Shown piece after piece: positions 8,212 through 16,147 of a stretch of DNA of 48,225 nucleotides. Each line of letters starts with the position of its first letter. Within the stretch, counting starts at the first letter, position 1. Origin of the DNA: Bacillota bacterium (GTDB lineage Bacteria; Bacillota; Clostridia; Lachnospirales; Lachnospiraceae); contig JAEYOY010000012.1 of the NCBI GenBank assembly GCA_023411215.1, forward strand, positions 1 to 48,225, given 5' to 3'. A program made the translations under genes and the position numbers. The notes beneath the pieces are model-generated. The model was not told the DNA's origin, searched no databases, and saw only the letters and a list, made by a program, of their open reading frames with translations.

Positions 8212-9585
8212 ATGGTCAAGTTGAAACGTAAATATCTTAAAGCATTACCATGGATGGTGTTACTGATCCTATTTTCATTCGTACAAACTAAACGTCTAAG
8301 GGAGTATTATGATGCGATACTTAATTCTACCGGTTTGGTTTTTGAAGACTTTGACAAGAAGCTCCTTGAAGAAAACAAACAGGCAATACAAGATGAGGAG
8401 AACTACCAAAAGCTTTTACATGCCGAAGGAATCGTATTGGAAGAGGACTCAGAAGAAGGCGGCGAGAGCAAGGAGCAGACTTCTTCCGAAAGAACGGCAG
8501 AACCTGTCAAGCTGAAGCTTCATGCTCGTTCCGCATTGTTGATGGATGGGTCCAATAACCGGGTTCTATATGAAGAGAACGGTTATAAGAGAATGGCAAT
8601 GGCAAGTACAACAAAGATAATGACCTGTATTGTCACACTGGAAAATGCCAAGCTGGATGATGTTGTCGAGGTCTCATCCTATGCTGCAAGAATGCCTGAT
8701 GTTCAACTGAATATAAATACCGGAGAACAATACTATTTAAAGGATATGCTTCACTCTCTGATGTTGGAAAGCCATAATGATGTGGCGGTGGCAATTGCAG
8801 AACATGTCGGTGGTTCCGTAGAAGGCTTCGCTACTATGATGAACGATAAAGCAAGAGAGTTAGGATGTGAAAATACTAATTTTGTCACCCCAAATGGCCT
8901 TGATGCGGAAGGACATTATACCACTGCACGGGATCTAGCCGTGATAGCGAGCTATGCGGTTAAGAATCCACAATTTATTGATATCACGAATACCTCTTCC
9001 TATTCATTTCATGAAATTAAGAAGGGGAGAAGCTTTACTGTAACCAACAAAAATAGATTTCTTTATATGATGGAAGGAGCCATAGGAGTGAAGACCGGAT
9101 TTACGGGTGATGCAGGCTATTGCTTTGTCGGTGCTGTAAAACGGCAAGAGTCATACTTCATCTCCGTAGTGCTTGGCTGTGGATGGCCACCGAATAAAAG
9201 TCTGAAATGGTCGGATACAAAGGAGCTAATGAGCTATGGTATTACAAACTATAAGCAGCGACAAATATTCGAGAACACCGCTCTGGAACCACTTTTTGTG
9301 AAAAAAGGTCAGAGGAAGCTGGCAGAGCTTCGCATGTCCGGAGACCTAAAGCTTCTCATGCGGGAAGATGAGAAAGTGACAACGGAATATAGCTTACCCG
9401 ACTATCTTGAAGCACCTGTAAAAGCTGACAGTATGATAGGTGGTGTAAAATATTATGTCAATGGTCAATATTATACAACAATACCTATCTATACAACGCA
9501 AGATATACCAAGAATTAACTTTACATATTGCTTTAGAAGAATTCTTAATCTATGGAATTGCAATAACAATAGGATCGATCAATAG
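8212..9585 (+). CDS. D-alanyl-D-alanine carboxypeptidase (S11 family, DacF/PBP5 type)
   Basis: Trims the terminal D-Ala from peptidoglycan stem peptides outside the membrane. The 457-residue protein begins with basic residues and a hydrophobic segment (about residues 10-25, ALPWMVLLILFSFV) acting as signal or anchor, then an acidic spacer. The three active-site motifs of penicillin-binding proteins are present: STTK (Ser132, Lys135), SHN in LESHNDVAVA, and KTG in VKTGFTGDAG. The C-terminal portion after about residue 360 fits the usual beta domain, but I see no clear amphipathic anchor at the end. A GGAAGGAAAGGA purine stretch precedes the ATG. It stands alone between terminator-bounded units. 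Confidence 0.9.
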   Translation: MVKLKRKYLKALPWMVLLILFSFVQTKRLREYYDAILNSTGLVFEDFDKKLLEENKQAIQDEENYQKLLHAEGIVLEEDSEEGGESKEQTSSERTAEPVKLKLHARSALLMDGSNNRVLYEENGYKRMAMASTTKIMTCIVTLENAKLDDVVEVSSYAARMPDVQLNINTGEQYYLKDMLHSLMLESHNDVAVAIAEHVGGSVEGFATMMNDKARELGCENTNFVTPNGLDAEGHYTTARDLAVIASYAVKNPQFIDITNTSSYSFHEIKKGRSFTVTNKNRFLYMMEGAIGVKTGFTGDAGYCFVGAVKRQESYFISVVLGCGWPPNKSLKWSDTKELMSYGITNYKQRQIFENTALEPLFVKKGQRKLAELRMSGDLKLLMREDEKVTTEYSLPDYLEAPVKADSMIGGVKYYVNGQYYTTIPIYTTQDIPRINFTYCFRRILNLWNCNNNRIDQ

Positions 9586-9737
9586 TTTAATAGTAACCAG
9601 AAATCGAATGCCTATCAAATAAATGATAAAAATTAGCAATATATGTGATTTAAATCAATGCCTGTTGTATATGATAAGGGTATATTTAACAATGTAATAA
9701 CTACTTATTGATATAATCTGCATTGGAGGAATCAAGG

Positions 9738-10931
9738 ATGAGTAAGGTGATTAGTGATAAAGTAACATGGGTTGGAAAGATCGATTGGGAGTTGAAGTAT
9801 TTTCATGGAAATGAGTATTCTACCAAAAAAGGATCCTCATATAATTCTTATCTTGTTCGTGATCAGAAAACAGTACTTATTGATACCGTGTGGCAGCCCT
9901 TTGATAAAGAATTCGTTACTCGTTTGAAGAAGGTCGTTGACCTGAAGACAATCGATTATATCATAATGAATCATAACGAGATTGATCATAGTGGTGCGTT
10001 ACCGGAGCTGATGAGAGAAATACCGGATACCCCCATTTATTGTACCTCAAACGGTGCGAAAATTATTCAGGGCCATTATCATATGGATTGGAATTTTGTG
10101 ATTGTAAAAACTGGTGATACTCTTAATATTGGCGAAAATACGTTAACCTTTATCGAAGCCCCGATGCTTCATTGGCCCGATACGATGTTTACTTATCTAT
10201 CAGGAGAGAACATTCTCTTTAGCAATGATGCCTTTGGCCAGCATTATGCTACCGAAAGTCTGTATAATGATACCGCAGACCAGGAGGAGCTATACGCAGA
10301 GGCAACAAAATATTATGCAAATATCTTAACCCCCTTTAGTAAGATGGTGATTAAGAAAATAGAAGAAGTGTTGAGCTTTCATCTGCCGGTAGATATGATA
10401 TGTCCCAGCCACGGAGTGATTTGGAAGAAGCATCCCACTCAAATTGTTGAAAAGTATTTGGAATGGGCAAAGGATTATCAGGAGAATCAGATTACAATAA
10501 TCTATGATACCATGTGGAATTCAACGAGAAAAATGGCGGAAGCAATTGCCGGAGGAATTGAAGCGGCTGACCCCGTGGTAAAAATCAAGCTGATGAATGC
10601 TTCAAAGGAGGATAAAAATGATGTTATCACCGAAGTTTTTAAATCAAAACTGATTTTGATGGGAGCACCTACCGTAAATAACGGTTATCTCTTTTCTCTC
10701 GGTGGTTTATTGGAGATGATGAAGGGCTTGAAATTTAAGAACAAAAAAGCAGTAACCTTTGGCAGTTATGGCTGGAGCGGTGAAGCAGTAAAGCTGTTAT
10801 CGGATCATCTGAAGGATGCAGGATTTACTATTATGAATGATGGGCTACGAAAGCTCTGGGTTCCGGATGAGGAGTCTTTGGAGGAATGCAGCATCTTCGG
10901 AGCTGAGATAATTCAACAATTAAAAAATTAG
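9738..10931 (+). CDS. FprA-family flavodiiron protein (A-type flavoprotein)
   Basis: Reduces oxygen to water or nitric oxide to nitrous oxide, protecting anaerobes; cytoplasmic. The 397-residue protein has an N-terminal beta-lactamase-like diiron domain with the HxExDH motif (NHNEIDHSGALPEL) and further His ligands in APMLHWPDTMF and CPSHGVIW. It is followed by a flavodoxin domain starting TIIYDTMWNSTRKMAEAIAGGI, with APTVNNGYLF and SYGWSGEAVK as FMN contacts. The ATG at 9738 has GGAGG at 9725-9729. There is no fused rubredoxin, so electrons must come from a separate protein. It is a single gene with its own terminator at 10994. Confidence 0.93.
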   Translation: MSKVISDKVTWVGKIDWELKYFHGNEYSTKKGSSYNSYLVRDQKTVLIDTVWQPFDKEFVTRLKKVVDLKTIDYIIMNHNEIDHSGALPELMREIPDTPIYCTSNGAKIIQGHYHMDWNFVIVKTGDTLNIGENTLTFIEAPMLHWPDTMFTYLSGENILFSNDAFGQHYATESLYNDTADQEELYAEATKYYANILTPFSKMVIKKIEEVLSFHLPVDMICPSHGVIWKKHPTQIVEKYLEWAKDYQENQITIIYDTMWNSTRKMAEAIAGGIEAADPVVKIKLMNASKEDKNDVITEVFKSKLILMGAPTVNNGYLFSLGGLLEMMKGLKFKNKKAVTFGSYGWSGEAVKLLSDHLKDAGFTIMNDGLRKLWVPDEESLEECSIFGAEIIQQLKN

Positions 10932-10993
10932 TTCTTCATCCGGAGTGATATATTCTGTACTATGATACATTAGTAAATAGATCAAGATTAGTG

Positions 10994-11034
10994 AAGACCA
11001 TGATTAACTTTAGGGTTATTTGTGGTCTTTTTTT
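10994..11034 (+). terminator. Rho-independent terminator
   Basis: AAGACCA (10994-11000) pairs with TGGTCTT (11023-11029), followed by a run of T. It ends the flavodiiron gene. I see no recognisable site in the AT-rich remainder of the gap (11035-11310). Confidence 0.8.
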
Positions 11035-11320
11035 ATGTGGGAAATTACCTTATACGATAAGAATACTCAACTAAATGATCATAGTTCACTTTCGGATGAC
11101 GCATTTTGGCGGACATACACATGAATGCATTCGGAAGTTATTGCTTATCATAGATTAAACGTGGATATTCTGGTAACATTTTATCCTGTTTTTAAATTAT
11201 CTTCTATTTTTTTGATATTTTATTAAAAATAGTGCAACTCTTTGGACACTTTAATCGTTTAATAGATAGGGAATTGCTTAAAATGTTTTAATGCCATGGG
11301 AGGCGGGAATGGAGGATATT

Positions 11321-11554
11321 ATGAAAAGAATGGTCTATCGATATAAAATAAGTAAATTTAAAAGGTGTATGAACGGAACGATATTTGGAGTAATCTCCAT
11401 TATTGCTTTGGTTTTATGTTTGTCTGATTTATCACAGCATTCCTCAACAGAATCTGAAGTGGTTCTACCGTTCTTTATTGCAATTGTAAGTATGCTGCTT
11501 GGGCTTTTTACCATGTTACGTGATCAGACAAGATCTAAGGAAAAAGTTCAATAA
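11321..11554 (+). CDS. Small membrane protein of unknown function
   Basis: A 77-residue protein that I do not recognise. It has a basic start (MKRMVYRYKISKFKR), a first membrane segment (about residues 19-36, TIFGVISIIALVLCL), a short polar loop rich in Ser and Glu, a second membrane segment (about 48-65, LPFFIAIVSMLLGLFTML) and a basic tail. GGAGG at 11311-11315 lies five bases before the ATG at 11321; an ATG at 11309 is also possible. The two-helix hairpin with basic ends on the same side predicts both ends in the cytoplasm. It is not obviously linked to the kinase gene downstream, which has its own promoter. Confidence 0.6.
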   Translation: MKRMVYRYKISKFKRCMNGTIFGVISIIALVLCLSDLSQHSSTESEVVLPFFIAIVSMLLGLFTMLRDQTRSKEKVQ

Positions 11555-11590
11555 TAGCAATATATGCGAGTATTTGAAGTCTTTTTGCCA

Positions 11591-11619
11591 TTGACGAACC
11601 CTTCTTAGCGAACTATACT
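11591..11619 (+). promoter_or_regulatory. Sigma-A type promoter for the sugar kinase gene
   Basis: TTGACG (11591-11596) and TATACT (11614-11619) are separated by 17 bases, 44 bases upstream of the kinase ATG. Confidence 0.65.
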
Positions 11620-11662
11620 AATTATGAATTATATTCACAATTTTTACTAAAGGAGAAAATAT

Positions 11663-12685
11663 ATGGCAAAAGTAATAACGATGGGAGAGATCATGCTTCG
11701 TCTTTCTACCCCTGGATATCAAAAATTCATTCAGTCTGACAGCTTTGATGTTTGCTATGGTGGTGGAGAAGCGAATGTGGCTGTTTCTTTGGCGAATTAT
11801 GGACATGATACATATTTTGTAACAAAGGTTCCAAAGAATCCAATCGGTGAATGTGCGGTTGCAGCTCTTAGAAAGTATAATGTAAATTGTAATTTTATTG
11901 CTAAAGGCGGAGAGAGACTGGGCATCTATTTCTTAGAGACCGGTGCCTCCATGAGAGCCTCTAATGTCGTATATGATAGAGCTCATGCTTCCATAGCAGA
12001 AGCAGATCCTTCGGATTTTGATTTTGATGCTATATTTGAAGGTGCGGACTGGTTCCATTTCACTGGCATTACTCCTGCTATCAGTGATAAAGCAGCCTTC
12101 CTTACCGAAGAAGCGCTGAAGGCAGCAAAGCGTAAGAATATAACCGTATCTGTTGACCTTAACTTCCGTAAGAAGCTTTGGTCATCGGAAAAGGCACAAA
12201 GAATCATGACAAATCTGATGCAGTACGTTGATGTGTGTATCGGAAATGAAGAGGATGCCGAGAAGGTTCTGGGCTTTAAGCCCGGTAAGACCGATGTTAC
12301 CAGCGGTGAACTGGAATTATCCGGTTATCAGGATATCTTCGAACAGATGGTAAAGAAATTCAATTTCAAATATGTGGTAAGTTCCTTGAGAGAAAGCTAT
12401 TCCGCATCGGACAATGGATGGTCTGCTTGTATTTATGACGGCAAAAATTTCTATCATTCCAGAAAATACGATGTTCGTATTGTTGACCGTGTCGGTGGTG
12501 GAGATTCTTTTGCAGGTGGCTTAATCTGTGGTCTATTAGACGGAAAATCAATGGAGCAGGCACTTGAATTCGCGGTGGCGGCATCTGCCTTAAAGCATAC
12601 CATTCCTGGTGATTATAATCTGGTTACCCGGTCAGAGGTTGATGCATTGGTTGGCGGAGATGCTTCTGGAAGAGTTCAGAGATAG
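11663..12685 (+). CDS. kdgK: PfkB-family sugar kinase, probably 2-keto-3-deoxygluconate kinase
   Basis: Phosphorylates a sugar acid, most likely 2-keto-3-deoxygluconate from pectin or uronate breakdown, using ATP. The 340-residue protein has the two PfkB signatures: YGGGEANVAVSLANYG near the N-terminus and DRVGGGDSFAGGLICGL near residue 275, where the Asp of GGGDSF is the catalytic base. The segment WFHFTGITPAIS is typical of the KDG kinase subgroup. A ribosome binding site (AAAGGAG) precedes the ATG. No KDPG aldolase or uronate isomerase is adjacent, so the substrate is inferred from subgroup resemblance only. A promoter lies just upstream and a terminator at 12757. Confidence 0.8.
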   Translation: MAKVITMGEIMLRLSTPGYQKFIQSDSFDVCYGGGEANVAVSLANYGHDTYFVTKVPKNPIGECAVAALRKYNVNCNFIAKGGERLGIYFLETGASMRASNVVYDRAHASIAEADPSDFDFDAIFEGADWFHFTGITPAISDKAAFLTEEALKAAKRKNITVSVDLNFRKKLWSSEKAQRIMTNLMQYVDVCIGNEEDAEKVLGFKPGKTDVTSGELELSGYQDIFEQMVKKFNFKYVVSSLRESYSASDNGWSACIYDGKNFYHSRKYDVRIVDRVGGGDSFAGGLICGLLDGKSMEQALEFAVAASALKHTIPGDYNLVTRSEVDALVGGDASGRVQR

Positions 12686-12756
12686 CTTCAAGACCAGCAT
12701 TGGTTAATCAGCTATTCTGCTAATCCAAAGAAAAATCATCGTTATATATACATGTG

Positions 12757-12803
12757 GGATAACAGTATCGCCGTTATATTCAGGCTTTGCTGTTATCCTT
12801 TTA
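12757..12803 (+). terminator. Rho-independent terminator after the sugar kinase
   Basis: GGATAACAG (12757-12765) pairs with CTGTTATCC (12790-12798), followed by TTTTA. Confidence 0.75.
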
Positions 12804-12837
12804 TTGTTACCGTTTAGCCTCCCAGGTTATTAATAAT

Positions 12838-12975
12838 AAAAGGGAGGAAATGTTCCCATGGATGAGTCGCTCCCGCTTAGTTGTGCCACGTAGCGGTATC
12901 TAAGGTTCTAAAAAGACAGAACCTAAATACCGACGGGCACAAATACTCACCATGGGAATCATTGCTCCCTTTTCT
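12838..12975 (+). ncRNA. Long structured hairpin, candidate noncoding RNA
   Basis: Five helices stack in order: 12838-12846 with 12965-12973 (AAAAGGGAG), 12853-12861 with 12950-12958 (TTCCCATGG), 12863-12867 with 12945-12949, 12881-12887 with 12936-12942 (TTGTGCC), and 12894-12899 plus 12903-12909 with 12918-12932. A 13-base one-sided bulge, 12868-12880 (CGCTCCCGCTTAG), interrupts the left strand and the apical loop is AAAAAGAC. The 3' arm ends in TTTTC. It follows the kinase terminator, so it would need its own promoter, which I cannot point to. I do not recognise the class. Confidence 0.4.
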
Positions 12976-13048
12976 TTTGTTTATACATAGACTAGGTTGA
13001 ACTAGTAACAATAACTCGACATTTGTTTACTATAAGAGGAAAAAAGAC

Positions 13049-13077
13049 TTGATTATTTTGTGTTAACCTATTATCAT
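13049..13077 (+). promoter_or_regulatory. Putative promoter for the membrane protein and hydratase pair
   Basis: TTGATT (13049-13054) and TATCAT (13072-13077) are 17 bases apart, 44 bases upstream of the ATG at 13122. Confidence 0.5.
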
Positions 13078-13121
13078 TAAGATTGTCTGAAAAAAAGATT
13101 AATTTATGGAGGAATGACAAA

Positions 13122-13658
13122 ATGAGAAGAATTAGGGCGAAACAGCCGAAGCCCGTTAAGCCGGAGACTTTCTTTGAATCGAAAAGGAAGATAACGATTG
13201 CTGGATTTGCGGTTCTTGCAGTATTACTAATTATAGGCGTATTAATATACATGGAAAGCACTGATAACCAAATAGTTATCAAGAATAAAAGCGATTTAAA
13301 GCTAGAGTATGTTAAGGCATTCTATGTAGGACCGGAAGATGCGTATAATGAAGGTATCCATGCTACGGAGCTTACACCTGGAAAGACAGTTAGTTTTCCT
13401 CAGGAAACCATGAATCTGTACGGTGCACAGGCCAATCTGGAGGTACGTTTTAAGTTTGAGGGTTATGATGAATTATTTGTAGATGCCGGATATTTCAATG
13501 ATATCTTCAGCGGCAAGACGAATATCAATTTTACACCCGCAGATGAAGGTAAGATTAAATTGACTGTAAAGGCAAGTAATGGTGTGTTTACATCCAATCA
13601 AATCGTTTGTGATGAGTATTATACCATCAATCTTGCAGAAGGATACATTGAAGACTAA
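13122..13658 (+). CDS. Membrane-anchored protein of unknown function
   Basis: A 178-residue protein not recognised as a known family. A basic N-terminal tail (MRRIRAKQPKPVKPETFFESKRK) leads into one membrane segment (about residues 24-43, ITIAGFAVLAVLLIIGVLIY). The remaining 130 or so residues would lie outside the cell and read as mainly beta strands (QIVIKNKSDLKLEYVKAFYVG, TVSFPQETMNLYG, ANLEVRFKFEGYDELFVDAG). GGAGG (13108-13112) is nine bases before the ATG. It ends only 36 bases before the hydratase gene, so the two are probably cotranscribed; a functional link is not evident. Confidence 0.65.
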   Translation: MRRIRAKQPKPVKPETFFESKRKITIAGFAVLAVLLIIGVLIYMESTDNQIVIKNKSDLKLEYVKAFYVGPEDAYNEGIHATELTPGKTVSFPQETMNLYGAQANLEVRFKFEGYDELFVDAGYFNDIFSGKTNINFTPADEGKIKLTVKASNGVFTSNQIVCDEYYTINLAEGYIED

Positions 13659-13694
13659 GGAAAGCTCCAAAAAGGAGTTAGGGAGGTTGTTCGA

Positions 13695-15974
13695 ATGATT
13701 AAGCTGTATGACAAAGGTGCTTTCCTATTGAATGGGAATGAAATTATCGAGGAGCAGGACACTGCTTTAATGAAAATAAGAACAGGTACTGATGTTGATA
13801 AAGAAACCGCTAAAAAGGGTACCATGGCATATGGGATTTTAACGAAACACAACACCTCAGGTGATGATAAAAAACTTAAAATCAAATTTGATAAATTAAC
13901 TTCTCATGATATTACCTTTGTAGGCATTATCCAAACAGCAAGAGCCAGCGGACTGGAAAAATTCCCCGTGCCTTATGTTCTTACGAATTGCCATAACAGC
14001 CTTTGTGCCGTCGGTGGTACGATTAATGAGGATGACCACATGTTTGGTCTATCCTGTGCCAAGAAATACGGTGGCGTCTATGTCCCCCCTCATCAAGCGG
14101 TTATCCATCAATATGCCCGTGAGATGCTGGCAGAGGGAGGCAGCATGCTTCTTGGTTCTGACAGCCACACCCGCTATGGTGCTTTGGGCACCATGGCGAT
14201 CGGAGAAGGTGGACCGGAGCTGGTTAAGCAGCTGTTAAGCCGTACCTATGATATTAATATGCCTGAAGTGGTTGCAGTGTATCTGACCGGAAAGCCGAGA
14301 AAGGGTGTTGGTCCTCAGGATGTAGCCCTTGCGATTATCGGTGCGGTATTTGCGAATGGCTATGTCAATAACAAAGTAATGGAGTTTGTCGGCGACGGTA
14401 TTCAAAACCTTAGTGTAGATTACCGTATCGGAATCGATGTTATGACGACAGAGACCACTTGTCTATCTTCCATATGGAGAACAGACAGCGCAGTGAAGGA
14501 ATTCTATGAGCTTCACGGTAGACCACAGGCTTATAAGGAAATGGCACCGGAGAAGGTTACATATTATGACGGAGTAATCCATGTAGACCTCTCTGAAATT
14601 AAGCCAATGATTGCAATGCCTTTCCATCCCAGCAATGTATATACAATTGATGAGTTGAATGCGAATCTTTACGATATTCTTGACGAAGTAGAGAAGAAAG
14701 CGCTTGTCAGTTTAGACAATAATAAAATCAAATACTCCTTAAAGGATAAAGTTCGCAATGGAAGATTGTACGTAGATCAGGGAACCATTGCCGGATGTGC
14801 AGGAGGTGGCTTCGAGAATATTTGTGATGCTACGGATATTTTGAACGGCAAATACATTGGTGCGGACGAATTCTCCCTAAGTGTCTATCCTGCCAGCCAA
14901 CCTATATTCATGGAATTGGTGAAGAATGGTAATGTGGCGAAGCTCATGGCCAGTGGTGCAACAATACGTACTGCCTTCTGTGGCCCTTGCTTTGGTGCAG
15001 GTGATGTCCCCGCCAATAACGGCTTCAGTATTCGTCATACCACAAGAAACTTCCCGAACAGAGAAGGGTCCAAGATTACGAATGGTCAGGTAGCTTCCGT
15101 TGCTCTTATGGATGCAAGAAGTATTGCAGCCACTGCAGCTAATCAGGGATATCTTACCTCAGCAGAGGACATTGATGTTAACTTCACTAACCCGAAGTAT
15201 TATTTCGACAGTAAGATTTATGATAACCGCGTTTATAACGGCATAGGAAAGGCGGACAGCAGTGTTGATATTAAGTTTGGCCCCGGTATTGTAGACTGGC
15301 CGGCTATGTCCGCATTAAGTGAGGATATGATATTAAAGGTTGTCTCTGTCATTCATGATCCGGTCACGACCACCGATGAACTAATACCTTCCGGTGAGAC
15401 CTCCTCCTTCCGTTCCAACCCATTGGGCTTGGCAGAATACACCTTATCTCGTAAGGATCCGAGCTATGTTGGTCGTGCGAAAGAGGTGCAGAAAGCAGAA
15501 AAAGCAAGAATTACCGGAGAGGATCCGGTAGTTGATAATCAGGAACTGAAGGAAATTTATGATAAAATCTCCTCCACATTCTCTTTTAATCCTAAGGTAA
15601 CACAGATCGGAAGTACAATTTATGCAGTGAAGCCCGGTGACGGCTCTGCCAGAGAACAGGCAGCAAGCTGTCAGAAGGTGTTAGGCGGCTTTGCGAACAT
15701 CGCCAAAGAGTATGCAACAAAGCGTTACCGCTCCAATCTGATTAACTGGGGTATGCTTCCCTTCCTTTTCAAAGAGGAGATACCGTTTGAAAACGGAGAT
15801 TATCTTTTCATCAAGGATCTTCGAACAGCTGTTGCCCAAAAGGTGAACGAGATCAAAGCTTATGTTGTGAATAAGGATATGAAGGAATTCACGTTGACAC
15901 TGGGTGAATTAACCGATGATGAGAGAGAAATCATTCTTAAGGGTTGTCTTATTAACTACTATAAAAGCAAATAA
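13695..15974 (+). CDS. Aconitase-family hydratase (YbhJ-like)
   Basis: A 759-residue [4Fe-4S] hydro-lyase homologue. The layout is aconitase-like: GSDSHTRYGALGTMAIGEGG in domain 1, three Cys positioned as cluster ligands (C368 in AGCAGGGFENIC; C429 and C432 in FCGPCFGAG), and a C-terminal swivel-like domain (from about residue 640). The usual SCTN motif at the first Cys reads GCAGG, as expected of the YbhJ-type side branch rather than true aconitase, so citrate may not be the substrate. AGGGAGG (13679-13685) precedes the ATG. No citrate synthase or isocitrate dehydrogenase gene is nearby. I am sure of the superfamily, not of the reaction. Confidence 0.82.
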   Translation: MIKLYDKGAFLLNGNEIIEEQDTALMKIRTGTDVDKETAKKGTMAYGILTKHNTSGDDKKLKIKFDKLTSHDITFVGIIQTARASGLEKFPVPYVLTNCHNSLCAVGGTINEDDHMFGLSCAKKYGGVYVPPHQAVIHQYAREMLAEGGSMLLGSDSHTRYGALGTMAIGEGGPELVKQLLSRTYDINMPEVVAVYLTGKPRKGVGPQDVALAIIGAVFANGYVNNKVMEFVGDGIQNLSVDYRIGIDVMTTETTCLSSIWRTDSAVKEFYELHGRPQAYKEMAPEKVTYYDGVIHVDLSEIKPMIAMPFHPSNVYTIDELNANLYDILDEVEKKALVSLDNNKIKYSLKDKVRNGRLYVDQGTIAGCAGGGFENICDATDILNGKYIGADEFSLSVYPASQPIFMELVKNGNVAKLMASGATIRTAFCGPCFGAGDVPANNGFSIRHTTRNFPNREGSKITNGQVASVALMDARSIAATAANQGYLTSAEDIDVNFTNPKYYFDSKIYDNRVYNGIGKADSSVDIKFGPGIVDWPAMSALSEDMILKVVSVIHDPVTTTDELIPSGETSSFRSNPLGLAEYTLSRKDPSYVGRAKEVQKAEKARITGEDPVVDNQELKEIYDKISSTFSFNPKVTQIGSTIYAVKPGDGSAREQAASCQKVLGGFANIAKEYATKRYRSNLINWGMLPFLFKEEIPFENGDYLFIKDLRTAVAQKVNEIKAYVVNKDMKEFTLTLGELTDDEREIILKGCLINYYKSK

Positions 15975-16092
15975 TTGATACAAGTATTTTAGTACCTTAT
16001 GTGCCATTACGTACTTCATCCAAGCGAAAGCGTGTTTGATCATTAATAAGGATGGCAAATTCAATCAAATATTAACATTCCTGACAATACCA

Positions 16093-16142
16093 TAACACAC
16101 CCACTTCATTATAATTAAATTATAAAAGGAGGAGGTGTGTTA
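16093..16142 (+). promoter_or_regulatory. Leader hairpin masking the GH94 ribosome binding site
   Basis: TAACACACC (16093-16101) is the exact complement of GGTGTGTTA (16134-16142), which overlaps the AAAGGAGGAGGTG ribosome binding site. Inside lies a second perfect palindrome, TTATAATT-A-AATTATAA (16109-16125). In RNA the stem would hide part of the binding site; in DNA the palindrome could be an operator. Confidence 0.5.
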
Positions 16143-16147
16143 TTTTT

